A DNA stretch of 64,000 nt, taken from contig NZ_UYYD01000003.1 of assembly GCF_900625105.1 (NCBI RefSeq), forward strand, positions 1-64,000. Direction: 5' to 3'. The notes under the pieces were generated by a model that searched no databases, was not told where the DNA came from, and saw only the letters and a program-made list of their open reading frames with translations. Positions 42,236 through 51,596 of the stretch are shown one piece after another. The position numbers and the translations under genes are program-made. Every line of letters starts with the position of its first letter. Within the stretch, counting starts at the first letter, position 1. This DNA comes from Agathobaculum sp. Marseille-P7918 (lineage in GTDB: Bacteria; Bacillota; Clostridia; Oscillospirales; Butyricicoccaceae).

Positions 42236-43795
42236 ATGATCAAGCGGTCCTTGTTGTACCTGCGCAGAAAGTATAAACGCAGCATTTTGTTATGGCTGCT
42301 GCTGTTTGTCATTTCGTGCAGCCTTGCCATCGGCGTGACGGTATGGAGCAGCATCGGCGCGGTCACCAAAGATGTGCAGGACCGGCTGGGGACGAGTTTC
42401 ATTTGCAAGCTGGAACCGGACGAAGAGGACCCGGACTATTATCAGACCGAGCAGGCCCGGGACGGCACCACGCAAAGGTTTTATTCCGGCCTTGTGCTCG
42501 ATCACGAACTGATCGACCCGGTCATGCAGCTGGACGGGGTAGTGGCGTACAACGGCCAGCTGGTCGAGCACGTTTGTGTGGATAATATACAATTGTGTCC
42601 CGGCGCGGCGGCAAACCGGTATCAGTATTACACCTCGGACCCGGAACGCATGGCGGACATTGCGTCCGATGTGGAATGGGGCGGCCTGGTGGACTATGAA
42701 CTGAGCCTGACCAACACGGCGATTTATGGCAATACCGATACTTCGCTGAACGACAAATTCCGCACCGGCGCGTTTGAGCTGGTGTCCGGCCGTCATATCA
42801 CGCCGGAGGACAAGCAGAAAGTCCTGATTTCCGACGAACTGGCCGAGAAAAACGGCCTCTCAATCGGGGATACGGTTGCCATCAGTATACGGAACCGGCA
42901 TCTGGGCTGGTGGGATCTGCGTAAATACGACCCGGCGCAGGTGCTTGCGGCGTGGGAGCTCGAGATCGTCGGCATCTTCCATGTCAACGGTTATCAGCCG
43001 ACCGGCGCGCATGTGGAGGAATACAGTATTACCTACAATTGGCTGCTGACGAGCGAAGATACGATTTCTCAGATCCACACGGCTTGGTACGGGAACTATA
43101 TGGAGGACTTCGACTGTCCGTTCACCTTCAACAGCCTGACGTTTTTTGTGGATGATCCCGCCCGGCTGAACGAAATCGTGGAGCAGGTCGAAAATCTGGA
43201 TCTGCGCGACGCACGGTATCTCCGTATTTTTCTGGACGACACGATGTACCAATCGACTGTGGAACCCTTGAACGCGATCCGCAACATGGTTGCAGGTTTG
43301 GTGGCCGCGATTGTTGTGGGATGCATGATTGTGCTGTTGATCGTGTTCACCATGTGGGTGCGCAGCCGCCGGCAGGAGGTTGCGATCTACTTATCGCTCG
43401 GCATCAGCAAGGGGAAGATCCTCGGCCAGTTCGTGGTGGAGGCCGCGATCGTGGCGGCGCTGGCGCTTGCAGTTGCGCTGCCGGTCAGCCTGCCGAGCGC
43501 CAATGCGATCGGCAATCAGATGCTGGCCTCGACCATCGAAGCGGCGCAGCCGCAGGTAAAGGAATATACGGACGAAGAAATCTATAACGCGACAATGAGC
43601 GGCAAATTATATGAGCTGTTCCAATATGACAGCGGCAGCTATGGCGGCCCGGAGCACATCGACTTTTCGTTCGGCTTTGTCCAGCTGCTGGTGCTGGCGG
43701 GGCTGGAATTGCTGATTATCATCGCGGCAATCTGCAAGGGCGGCTCGTTTATCTTCCGCTTGCAGCCGCGGCAGATCTTAACCACGTTACGGTAA
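42236..43795 (+). CDS. FtsX-type ABC transporter permease 1
   Basis: A 519-residue membrane protein of the MacB/FtsX type. It has TM1 near 18-38, a large extracytoplasmic MacB_PCD-like domain (about 50-345) with VSGRHITPEDKQKVLISDELAEKNGLSIGD, and three TM helices in the C-terminal FtsX core (MVAGLVAAIVVGCMIVLLIVFTMWVRSRRQEVAIYLSLGIS, then two more). These transporters export peptides or lipids, or transmit mechanical signals. It forms an operon with the second permease (11 bases away) and the ATPase. It is nearly identical at both ends to the permease at 45837. Confidence 0.88.
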   Translation: MIKRSLLYLRRKYKRSILLWLLLFVISCSLAIGVTVWSSIGAVTKDVQDRLGTSFICKLEPDEEDPDYYQTEQARDGTTQRFYSGLVLDHELIDPVMQLDGVVAYNGQLVEHVCVDNIQLCPGAAANRYQYYTSDPERMADIASDVEWGGLVDYELSLTNTAIYGNTDTSLNDKFRTGAFELVSGRHITPEDKQKVLISDELAEKNGLSIGDTVAISIRNRHLGWWDLRKYDPAQVLAAWELEIVGIFHVNGYQPTGAHVEEYSITYNWLLTSEDTISQIHTAWYGNYMEDFDCPFTFNSLTFFVDDPARLNEIVEQVENLDLRDARYLRIFLDDTMYQSTVEPLNAIRNMVAGLVAAIVVGCMIVLLIVFTMWVRSRRQEVAIYLSLGISKGKILGQFVVEAAIVAALALAVALPVSLPSANAIGNQMLASTIEAAQPQVKEYTDEEIYNATMSGKLYELFQYDSGSYGGPEHIDFSFGFVQLLVLAGLELLIIIAAICKGGSFIFRLQPRQILTTLR

Positions 43796-43806
43796 AGGGG
43801 GAATAT

Positions 43807-45102
43807 ATGATGCCGACGACAAAACGCGCATGGCTGTACGTTAGGCGCAACCCCAAGCGGACGGTGCTGCTTCTGGTTTTGCTCGTCGCGCTGATGACCA
43901 TTTCGCTGCTGGGACTCGCGCTCTATTCCGCGAGCGGCGACGCGGTCAAGGCGCTGCGCAGCAGCATCGGTGGGTATTTCACCATTCAGCAGTCGTCTGA
44001 GGGCGCGCAGAAAACCGATGAGCAGCTGCTCGGACAGGTGCGCACGCTGGACAACGTCAGCCGGGTCAACGGCGTGGATACTTACTACATGTACTGCGAT
44101 GGGCTTGATCTGGTTCCCGGTTCCTACAGCGGCACGGGACTGCCCGGCGAGTTTGTGCCCAAGTTCATCGCCTGCACGGCATCCGAACTGCACGAGCGGT
44201 TCATTGCGGTCTCGTACCAACTGGCGGACGGGCGGCAGATTACGGCGGAGGACGAGCACAAGGCGATGATCTCCGAGGAGGTCGCGGAGTTGAACGGCCT
44301 GTCGGTTGGGGATACGCTGCACGCGAGCGTAGTTGAGGGCGTGATGGGCTGGCAGCCGACGCATGTCGGCACGCAGGTGGATTTCGAGATCGTGGGCATC
44401 TACGCGGTGACGCGCAGCGAGCCCGCCAGTCCGGGCACGCCCGAGAGCGAATTGCAGGAAAACGTGGTTTTCACCGACATCAACACCGCCAAAGAGCTGT
44501 ACAAAATCAAGTTTCCCGATCGATCGGCCGAACAGTTCGATTACAGCTCGGGGATTATGCTGTTTTTGGATGACCCGGCGCAGATGGAGCAGACGGTCGC
44601 CGAGCTGAAAGTCCAGCCTTACGCGGATTGGGACAGTTTCATCATTTCGGAGAACAACGCGCGATACGAGCAGACGGCGGGCGCAATCCAGAAGGCCGAG
44701 ACCATCAGCTTTTTCCTGCTGCTCGTCATTTTAGTGCTCAGTGTGGGCATTCTGGCGCTCATCCTGCTCATGTGGACGCGCGAGCGCATGACCGAGGTCG
44801 GCATCCTGATTTCGCTCGGCATTTCGCCCAAAAGGATCACGGGACAGATCGTACTGGAGAATTATTATGTGGCGCTGCCGGCGTTTCTGATCGCCGCACT
44901 GCTCAGCTTCGGCCTATCCGGTGTGATCGGAAACGCGATTGTCGGGCTATTGCAGGATATCAAGCTGGCAAGCTATATCGGGCCGGTGCAGCTCATCATC
45001 GTTGCGGTATGCGCGGCGCTGGTGATCGCGGTGTCCGTGCTGCTCGCGTCCATTTCGATCATGCGCAAGAAGCCCAAGGACATTTTGACGGATCTGAGCT
45101 GA
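43807..45102 (+). CDS. FtsX-type ABC transporter permease 2
   Basis: A 431-residue permease with TM1 near 18-40, an extracytoplasmic MacB_PCD-like domain (about 45-300) and C-terminal FtsX helices beginning at ISFFLLLVILVLSVGILALILLMWTRERMTEVGILISLGIS. AAAGGGGGAAT precedes the ATG pair at 43807. It differs substantially from permease 1 and probably forms a heterodimer with it. The ATPase gene begins 14 bases downstream. Confidence 0.88.
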   Translation: MMPTTKRAWLYVRRNPKRTVLLLVLLVALMTISLLGLALYSASGDAVKALRSSIGGYFTIQQSSEGAQKTDEQLLGQVRTLDNVSRVNGVDTYYMYCDGLDLVPGSYSGTGLPGEFVPKFIACTASELHERFIAVSYQLADGRQITAEDEHKAMISEEVAELNGLSVGDTLHASVVEGVMGWQPTHVGTQVDFEIVGIYAVTRSEPASPGTPESELQENVVFTDINTAKELYKIKFPDRSAEQFDYSSGIMLFLDDPAQMEQTVAELKVQPYADWDSFIISENNARYEQTAGAIQKAETISFFLLLVILVLSVGILALILLMWTRERMTEVGILISLGISPKRITGQIVLENYYVALPAFLIAALLSFGLSGVIGNAIVGLLQDIKLASYIGPVQLIIVAVCAALVIAVSVLLASISIMRKKPKDILTDLS

Positions 45103-45116
45103 AAGGAGTGTTGACT

Positions 45117-45746
45117 ATGCCGGTTTTGCAGACCAAAGACTTGAAATATTATTACTTTTCCGATCATATCATTTTTGAAAATCTGGATTTGTCATTTGAG
45201 CGCGGCAAGGTGTATGTGATCCTGGGCGCGTCGGGCAGCGGCAAGACGACGCTCCTGTCCCTGCTCGGCGGGCTGGACGCGCCAAAGGGAGGCGAAATCC
45301 TGTTCGAGGGCAAAAATATCGCGGAGATGGGGCTGGAGAAGTACCGGCACGACTGCGTGTCGTTTGTGTTCCAGAACTATAATCTGATCGAGTACATGAC
45401 GCCGCGCGAAAACGTGCAGCTGGTGGACGCGCACGCCACGGCGGATACGCTGCATCAGGTCGGTCTGACCGACGAGGAAATCGACCGCAACGTGCTGAAA
45501 TTGTCCGGCGGACAGCAGCAGCGCGTCGCGATCGCGCGTGCACTGGCGTCGGCCGCGCCGGTCATCCTCGCGGACGAGCCGACCGGCAACCTGGACGAAG
45601 ATACGGCGCGTGACGTGACCGAATTGCTGGTCGAGCGCGCGCGGTCGCTGAACAAGTGCGTCATCATCGTCAGCCATTCGCCCGACGTTGCCGCAGCGGG
45701 CGACGTTATCCTGCGCTTTTCGCACGGGGAGATCGAGGTGTCGTGA
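45117..45746 (+). CDS. ABC transporter ATP-binding protein (MacB/LolD type)
   Basis: A 209-residue ATPase with Walker A GASGSGKTT (37-45), Q-loop FQNYN, signature LSGGQQQR, Walker B VILADEPT and H-loop SHSPDV. GAAAGGAGTG precedes the ATG at 45117; the frame is open far upstream through the permease gene but has no start with a ribosome site. It is the only ATPase in the cluster, so it probably energises permeases 1 and 2 and perhaps the paralogue at 45837. Confidence 0.92.
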   Translation: MPVLQTKDLKYYYFSDHIIFENLDLSFERGKVYVILGASGSGKTTLLSLLGGLDAPKGGEILFEGKNIAEMGLEKYRHDCVSFVFQNYNLIEYMTPRENVQLVDAHATADTLHQVGLTDEEIDRNVLKLSGGQQQRVAIARALASAAPVILADEPTGNLDEDTARDVTELLVERARSLNKCVIIVSHSPDVAAAGDVILRFSHGEIEVS

Positions 45747-45754
45747 GCAGAACA

Positions 45755-45787
45755 AAAGCACCGGTTGCGTCCGAACCGGTGCTTTTT
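45755..45787 (+). terminator. Terminator between the ATPase and third permease genes
   Basis: The stem AAAGCACCGGTT (45755-45766) / AACCGGTGCTTT (45774-45785) with a T-tail. The following permease would depend on read-through or its own promoter; none is obvious in the 50 bases left. Confidence 0.85.
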
Positions 45788-45836
45788 GCATATCGACGGC
45801 ATGAATCAGCGGGAAGATAAGAAAGAGGGGGGAACC

Positions 45837-47378
45837 ATGGTCAAACGGTCATTGTTATACCTTTGCAGGAAGTACAAGCGCAGTATCCTGCTGTTCCTGC
45901 TCCTGTTTGTCATCTCGTTCAGCCTCGCGGTCGGTGTCACGGTCTGGGGCAGCATCGGCGCGGTCACCAAAGAGGTGCAGGACAGATTGGGGACGAGCTT
46001 TCTTGTCAAAATGCCGGCGCTGGACCCGGAAAATACCGAATACACCGAACCGGCGTTTCGAAAAGATGGCAGTGTAACCAAGGTATATGTGGGCGATATG
46101 TTAGACCAGAAATTGGTAGATACCATCATGCAGGTGGATGGTGTGACGGCATATAATGGCGAAATGAGTTGTTATTTATGTGCGGATAACTTGGAACTTG
46201 TTGAAGGGCTTGTCGATGCAATATATAAGCTTACATCGGATAATCCGGAGCACTTGGTAAACTATTTGGATATGGGAGGGTGGGATTATTTGGAAACTGG
46301 CCGCAGAACGACAAAATTGTACGGCAACACGGATACTTCTTTATATCAGAAATTTCGCACCGGTGCGTTCGAGCTGGTAGAAGGTCGGCATATCACCGAA
46401 AAAGATCAGAGGAAAGTGCTGATTTCGGAGGAATTGGCTGCGTGCAATGATCTGCATATCGGAGATACCATTGATATCAGCATGCGTGAATATCATTTGG
46501 GAAGATATGATGATGTAAAGAGAATTTTGGGTGAAACACAGTTGGAAATCGTGGGCATTTTCCATGTGAATGGATTCCAGCCGACCGGGGATGTGATAAG
46601 TGAAGACGAAATTACATATAACTGGCTGCTCACAGATATCGATACGGCATACTGGGCAGATACTGTATGGAATAAAGGCTATTATCAAGATTTCAGCTAT
46701 GGTTTTGCCTATGACAATCTCAGCTTCTTTGTGGATAAGCCTGCCGAACTGGAACAGATCATATCGCAGGTGAAATCGCTGGATCAGGGCGCTGTCTCCT
46801 TTTTTGATATCTCGTTGGACGACACCATGTACAAATCGACCGTCGATCCGCTCAACTCCATCCGTAACCTGGTGGCTGGACTGGTGGGTGCAATTACGGT
46901 AGGCTGCATGATCGTGCTGCTGATCGTATTCACCATGTGGGTGCGCAGCCGCCGGCAGGAAGTCGCGATCTACCTGTCGCTCGGCATCAGCAAGGTGAAA
47001 ATCCTTGGGCAGTTTGTGCTGGAAGCCGTGATCGTTGCGGCGCTGGCGCTTGCGGTTGCATTGCCGGTCAGCGCACCGATCACCGACGCGATTGGCAATC
47101 AGATGCTGGCATCCACGATTGCAGCGTCACAGCCGCAGGAAAAAGAGTATTCCCAAGAGGAGATCTACAATGCGGCAATGAACGGCAAAATGTCCGAATT
47201 GTTCTCGTATGAGAGCAGCAGTTACGCCGGTCCGGAGAGCATCGACTTTTCGTTTGGGTTTGCCCAGCTGATGCTGCTGGCAGGGCTGGAGGTGCTCATC
47301 ATCCTCGCGGCGATCTGCAAGGGCGGTTCGTTTATTTACAAATTGCAGCCGCGGCAAATTTTAACGACGTTACGATGA
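45837..47378 (+). CDS. FtsX-type ABC transporter permease 3, mosaic paralogue of permease 1
   Basis: A 513-residue permease. The first ~60 and last ~190 residues are almost the same as permease 1 (for example VKRSLLYLxRKYKRSILL and MIVLLIVFTMWVRSRRQEVAIYLSLGISK). The extracytoplasmic centre (about 65-320) is much less similar, and its DNA (about 46040-46780) is visibly richer in A+T and in rarer codons such as TTA, ATA and AGA. The start at 45837 has AGAGGGGGG upstream. It is separated from the ATPase by a terminator. Gene duplication followed by replacement of the outer domain is the simplest reading. Confidence 0.87.
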   Translation: MVKRSLLYLCRKYKRSILLFLLLFVISFSLAVGVTVWGSIGAVTKEVQDRLGTSFLVKMPALDPENTEYTEPAFRKDGSVTKVYVGDMLDQKLVDTIMQVDGVTAYNGEMSCYLCADNLELVEGLVDAIYKLTSDNPEHLVNYLDMGGWDYLETGRRTTKLYGNTDTSLYQKFRTGAFELVEGRHITEKDQRKVLISEELAACNDLHIGDTIDISMREYHLGRYDDVKRILGETQLEIVGIFHVNGFQPTGDVISEDEITYNWLLTDIDTAYWADTVWNKGYYQDFSYGFAYDNLSFFVDKPAELEQIISQVKSLDQGAVSFFDISLDDTMYKSTVDPLNSIRNLVAGLVGAITVGCMIVLLIVFTMWVRSRRQEVAIYLSLGISKVKILGQFVLEAVIVAALALAVALPVSAPITDAIGNQMLASTIAASQPQEKEYSQEEIYNAAMNGKMSELFSYESSSYAGPESIDFSFGFAQLMLLAGLEVLIILAAICKGGSFIYKLQPRQILTTLR

Positions 47379-47401
47379 GAAATACCCCATGAGCAAAAAA
47401 G

Positions 47402-47437
47402 AAAAAGCACTGATTTCTTCCGAAATCAGTGCTTTTT
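47402..47437. terminator. Terminator after permease 3
   Basis: A perfect 16-bp stem, AAAAAGCACTGATTTC / GAAATCAGTGCTTTTT, with a TTCC loop. It also follows the tRNA on the minus strand. Confidence 0.93.
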
Positions 47438-47439
47438 AA

Positions 47440-47515
<76 letters not shown>

Positions 47516-47600
47516 ATATAACCCCTTCACTTAAGGTGCTTATATACTATACCACGAGATAAGGTTGTTGTCAAGATAAAATTGAGCAAAAAGTTAAAAT

Positions 47601-49166
47601 TTATACGGTCTCGGTCGGATCGCTGTTTTCCGGCGCGTCGGGAAGCGCAAACCAGAAGGAAATACCGCCCGGCACATTTTCTGCGCCGCAGGAACCATGC
47701 AGCGTATCGGCAATGGCATGCACCAGTGACAGACCGATGCCGGTGCCGCCGGCTTCGCGTGTGCGTGCGCGGTCGGTGCGATAGAACTTCTCCCAGATTT
47801 TCGGTAGTTCCTCTTCGGGCAGGCCCTCGCCCTCGTTGAACACGGTTAAGCGCATGCCGGAATCCGTGCGCACAGCGGAAATGGCAATGTGTCCGCCGTC
47901 CACCGTGTAGCGGATGGCGTTGGACAGATAATTCATCAGTACCTGCTCGAGCAGGCCGCCGTCCGTGCGGACCGAGACGTTGGTGTCGGCATAATCCACG
48001 GTCAATCCACGGCTCTCACAGAGCACCGAGGTCTTTTGCACGGCTTCCGCGCAGAGCGCGTGCACATCGATATCGTCATAGAAGGTCTGTTCCGCGCCGA
48101 GCTCGAGTTTGGACAGGTTCAGCAGCTGCATGACCAGCTTGTTCATGCGGTCGGCCTCATCCGCGATGGTATCGCAGTAATATTTCCGGTCCTCGGGGTC
48201 GTCGGCCACGCCGGCCGTCAGGCCTTCCGCATAGCCCTGAATCAGCGCGATTGGGGTTTTCAGTTCGTGCGACACGTTGACGATAAATTCGCGCCGCATG
48301 CTGTCGATGCGTTCTTTTTCCTCGATTTCCTGTGCAAGCTGGTCATTGGACTGCTTGAGCTCCCCAATGGTCTGTTCCAGATACGCGGACAGGCGGTTGA
48401 GCGACTGGCCGAGCTGACCGATCTCATCGCTGCTGCCGGCCGGGCATTGGCTCGAGAAGTCCAGCTCGCTCATGCGGTCGGCGACGCCGGCCATGTCGAT
48501 GAGCGGCCGCGTGAACTGGCGCGAAATGAAATAGCCCCAAACCAGACAGATGAGCAGGGCACATCCGCCCGCAATGAGCAGGAACACCAGGTTGAGCGAG
48601 GAATTTTGCTCGATGTAGGCATAGGGCATATAGGCAAACAGACAGTTATTCGCCTGACTGTCCAGCGCGCCGGCCAGACACAAATATTGGTCGCCATCCC
48701 ACAGAGAAACGTTCAGGAACTGATAATTGTGTTTGGTGAGCGTGTCCAGATTGACGCTTTGGGCGATGGATTGCAGGATAGCATAGCCGCGGCGCTGCTG
48801 GTCGAACAGGTCAAAATCCGGCAATTGGAAGGTTTCCTGCGAGCTGGAGTCCCCGCTGCCGGAATTGCCCTTGCTGGAAGAGAAAAACGAGGCATATTGC
48901 ACCGTGCCGTCCGACGCGACAATGGACAGTCGGATGGCGCTGCGGCTTTCGTAGTTATCCAGCACCGTGGCGATATCGTCCACGCTGCCGTTATAGCTGC
49001 TGCGAATGCTCTGATACGCGTCGCACAGCTCGTTGCGCCGCGTCATCATATAGTAATCCTCGTAGAAAAACAGGTTGAGCAGCAGCAGCATGCCGATAAA
49101 CACCAGCGCGACTGCGCTGATGGCGGCAAAAAATTTGAACCGGATGGAACGGCTTTTCATTTTCAT
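47601..49166 (-). CDS. Sensor histidine kinase, OmpR-system type
   Basis: A 521-residue membrane kinase. It has TM1 near 10-32, an extracytoplasmic domain (about 33-195) with a Ser/Gly-rich stretch, TM2 near 196-218, HAMP (about 220-272), HisKA with H300 in SHELKTP and a HATPase with NYLSNAIRYT, GEGLPEE and GGTGIGLS. Its start overlaps the response-regulator stop by 4 bases (ATGA). It is convergent with the ABC cluster across the tRNA, and could respond to envelope stress or antimicrobial peptides, although that is only from proximity. Confidence 0.92.
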   Translation of the reverse strand: MKMKSRSIRFKFFAAISAVALVFIGMLLLLNLFFYEDYYMMTRRNELCDAYQSIRSSYNGSVDDIATVLDNYESRSAIRLSIVASDGTVQYASFFSSSKGNSGSGDSSSQETFQLPDFDLFDQQRRGYAILQSIAQSVNLDTLTKHNYQFLNVSLWDGDQYLCLAGALDSQANNCLFAYMPYAYIEQNSSLNLVFLLIAGGCALLICLVWGYFISRQFTRPLIDMAGVADRMSELDFSSQCPAGSSDEIGQLGQSLNRLSAYLEQTIGELKQSNDQLAQEIEEKERIDSMRREFIVNVSHELKTPIALIQGYAEGLTAGVADDPEDRKYYCDTIADEADRMNKLVMQLLNLSKLELGAEQTFYDDIDVHALCAEAVQKTSVLCESRGLTVDYADTNVSVRTDGGLLEQVLMNYLSNAIRYTVDGGHIAISAVRTDSGMRLTVFNEGEGLPEEELPKIWEKFYRTDRARTREAGGTGIGLSLVHAIADTLHGSCGAENVPGGISFWFALPDAPENSDPTETV

Positions 49167-49843
49167 CCCTCAAAACGGTAGCCATAGCCACGGACGGTGG
49201 AGATCATCGAGCCGCAGTCGCCCAACTTGGCGCGCAGCTTTTTGACATGGGTATCAACCGTGCGCAGGTCGCCGAAATAGTCGTATCCCCAAACCGCGTT
49301 GAGGATGCTTTCGCGTGACAGGGCAATGGTGCGGTTGTTTTTGAAATAGACGAGCAGCTCGTATTCCTTGGGCGTCAGGTCGATTGGGGTGTTGTTGACC
49401 AGCACCTCGCGGCGCAGTTCGTTGATGGACAGCGCGCCGAACTGCTCGACCGGCGCGGTGGTGCGGCCCTCGCGCTTGAGCAGGGTGCGCACGCGCGCGG
49501 CCAGCACGATCGGGGAAAACGGCTTGGTGACATAGTCGTCCGCGCCGTCCTCCAGACCGCGCACCTGATCGGCATCCTCCGCGCGGGCGGTCAGCAGCAT
49601 GACGGGCAGGTGCTTGTCCCCGCGCTCCTGTGCGCGCAGCTCGCGCAGCACTTCAAAACCGTCCATGCCGGGCATCATCACGTCCAGGATCGCAAGATCC
49701 AGACCCGGATGCCGGTTTTCCAGTATTTGCAGGGCTTCACGCCCGTCCGCGGCTTCCACAATGTTGTGGCCGTCGCGTTTCAAGAAGTCGCTGACCAGAC
49801 GGCGGATGCGCGCCTCGTCATCGGCGATCAAAATCGTAGACAT
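49163..49843 (-). CDS. OmpR/PhoB-family response regulator
   Basis: A 226-residue regulator. The receiver (about 1-120) has DDE, phospho-acceptor D54 in LDVMMPGMDG and K in VTKPFSP. The winged helix (about 130-226) ends in STVRGYGYRFEG. It is the first gene of the kinase operon; a TATACT -10 box lies at 49875-49880 on the minus strand. A GAGGTGGG site precedes the ATG. Confidence 0.94.
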   Translation of the reverse strand: MSTILIADDEARIRRLVSDFLKRDGHNIVEAADGREALQILENRHPGLDLAILDVMMPGMDGFEVLRELRAQERGDKHLPVMLLTARAEDADQVRGLEDGADDYVTKPFSPIVLAARVRTLLKREGRTTAPVEQFGALSINELRREVLVNNTPIDLTPKEYELLVYFKNNRTIALSRESILNAVWGYDYFGDLRTVDTHVKKLRAKLGDCGSMISTVRGYGYRFEG

Positions 49844-49956
49844 GATATCCCACCTCTGTGTTGATATAATTCAAAGTATACGGGCGGAATTTGTCCTTTG
49901 TGTGAACAAATCGGAAAGGGATCGGGAATTGATTGAAATATGATTGCGATTCGGCG

Positions 49957-50820
49957 TCAGTCGCCCGCGGCATCCTGCTCCAGCACAAAGCGGTACAGCG
50001 CGTTTTTCTTGACGCCGGCTTCGGACGAGACCGCTTTGACCGCGTCCTTCTGCGTTTCGCCCTGTGCCACGCGGCGGCGGACCTCGTCCGCGGCGGCGTG
50101 CAGCCGCGCGTCCTCGTCCTCGGGCGTGTCGGGCAGATCGGGTGCGCCCTCGACGATCAGCACGAATTCGCCGCGCGGCGGGGTCTGGTCGAAATACTGC
50201 ACGGCCTCGGACAGCGTCATGCGGAGCGTCTCCTCGTGCAGCTTGGTCAGCTCGCGCGAAAGCGAGATGCGGCGGTCGCCGCCGAAGGCGTCCGCGAGGT
50301 CGCGCAGCGTGGCGCACAGCTTGTGTGGCGCCTCATAAAAGATCATTGTGCGCTTTTCGCCCGCGAGCGCGTCCAGATGTTCGCGCCGCGCCTTTTTGTT
50401 CACCGACAAAAAGCCTTCGAAACACCAGCGGCCTGTCGGCAAACCGGAAGCCGCCAGCGCGCACACGGCGGCGCAGCAGCCGGGGATCGGGATGACCGGC
50501 ACGTCATGCGCGGCGCACAGCGCGACCAGATCTTCGCCGGGGTCGGAGACGGCGGGCGTGCCCGCGTCGGTTACCAGCGCGCAGCTTTCGCCGGCGAGCA
50601 GCTTGGCGAGCACTTCTTCGCCGCGCGCGCGGCGGTTGTGCTCGTAATAGGAGATCATGGGCTTTTTGGGCAGCGCGCAGGCGGAAAGCAGCTTCTGGGT
50701 GACGCGCGTGTCCTCGGCCGCAATAAAATCCACCGAGGAGAGCACCTCGCGCGCGCGGGGCGACAGATCGCCGAGGTTGCCGATCGGAGTGGCAACCAAA
50801 TATAAGATGGGTTCACTCAT
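49957..50820 (-). CDS. rsmI: 16S rRNA (cytidine-1402 2'-O)-methyltransferase
   Basis: A 287-residue TP-methylase-fold enzyme that methylates the ribose of C1402 in 16S rRNA using SAM. Landmarks are YLVATPIGNLGD at the N-terminus, AAEDTRVTQKLL, SYYEHN, LVTDAGTPAVSDPG and FEGFL. The C-terminal RsmI tail (VRRRVAQGETQKDAVKAVS) is present. It lies 20 bases downstream of the trmN6-like gene, the common Firmicutes arrangement. Confidence 0.95.
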   Translation of the reverse strand: MSEPILYLVATPIGNLGDLSPRAREVLSSVDFIAAEDTRVTQKLLSACALPKKPMISYYEHNRRARGEEVLAKLLAGESCALVTDAGTPAVSDPGEDLVALCAAHDVPVIPIPGCCAAVCALAASGLPTGRWCFEGFLSVNKKARREHLDALAGEKRTMIFYEAPHKLCATLRDLADAFGGDRRISLSRELTKLHEETLRMTLSEAVQYFDQTPPRGEFVLIVEGAPDLPDTPEDEDARLHAAADEVRRRVAQGETQKDAVKAVSSEAGVKKNALYRFVLEQDAAGD

Positions 50821-50840
50821 AGTAATATTTCCTCAATAAA

Positions 50841-51530
50841 TTATTTTCCGTATATCTTCTGGTATTCTTCGCTTTCGACCAGCAGCGGCGGCTCGACGAT
50901 CAGCCCTTCCGCGCTGCCGCCTTTGCGGCACTCGACCAGCACGGCGCTGGGCGCGGCAGCGGCATTTTGATGCACAAAGCGCAGCCGCTTGGGCACGAGC
51001 CGCACGCGGTCGAGCGCTTGCAGCAGCACCCACAGCCGCTCGGGGCGGAACACGAAGGCGACTTTGCCGCCCGTGTGCAGCACAAAAGAGGTCGCGACCG
51101 CGACATCCTCCACCGTGCAGCTGCCGTCCTGCCGGGCGGTGCGTTTTTCGGGCGAGGGGGCGCTTTTGCCCGCCGTGCGGTCAAAATAGGGCGGATTGCA
51201 GATCACATAATCCATGCTGCCGTGCGGGAAAATCGTGCGGATGGCGCGCAGGTCGCCCTGCACGGCGGCGATATCGACGCCGTTGTCCTCAATGGAGCGG
51301 AGGAACAGCGCAAGCGCATCCTCCTGCAATTCCAGTCCCGTGATTTTCAGGTCTGGGCGGTAAATCAGCAGCGCAAGCGCGCCCGTGCCGCAGCCGAGGT
51401 CGAGCACCTTGGCGTTCCGGCGCGGCCGGGCAAAGGCGGAGAGCAGCACGCTGTCCTGCCCGAGTTTGAAAAAACGGTCATCCTGCCATAAATGCAGCCC
51501 ATTGGGCAGGGTTTCCACGGTTTGCGGCAT
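50841..51530 (-). CDS. tRNA1(Val) (adenine-37-N6)-methyltransferase-like protein
   Basis: A 229-residue class I SAM methyltransferase of the YfiC/TrmN6 family. Motif I is VLDLGCGTGALAL and the N6-adenine motif is CNPPYF, followed by a Lys/Ser/Pro/Arg-rich segment and EDV. The N-terminus HLWQDDRFFKLGQDSVLLSAFA is typical. It is the partner of rsmI in one minus-strand pair. Enzymes of this family methylate a tRNA base; the exact position is taken from E. coli and may differ. Confidence 0.88.
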   Translation of the reverse strand: MPQTVETLPNGLHLWQDDRFFKLGQDSVLLSAFARPRRNAKVLDLGCGTGALALLIYRPDLKITGLELQEDALALFLRSIEDNGVDIAAVQGDLRAIRTIFPHGSMDYVICNPPYFDRTAGKSAPSPEKRTARQDGSCTVEDVAVATSFVLHTGGKVAFVFRPERLWVLLQALDRVRLVPKRLRFVHQNAAAAPSAVLVECRKGGSAEGLIVEPPLLVESEEYQKIYGK

Positions 51531-51559
51531 GGGTTTTCCTCCTTGCAGGCCGATACGAA

Positions 51560-51583
51560 AGGCCGGCCATGATGGGCCGGCCT
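51560..51583 (-). terminator. Hairpin after the DtxR gene
   Basis: AGGCCGGCC / GGCCGGCCT with a short loop lies 14 bases after the DtxR stop codon. On the minus strand it is followed only by TTCG, so termination may be weak. It sits 30 bases ahead of the trmN6-like start. Confidence 0.6.
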
Positions 51584-51596
51584 GTGGGCACTGGGA

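Noticed and set aside
44628-45116. N-terminal extension of the ABC ATPase reading through the second permease gene
   Set aside because: It overlaps the permease 2 coding sequence in another frame. The ATG at 45117 has a strong ribosome site and gives a standard-length ATPase.
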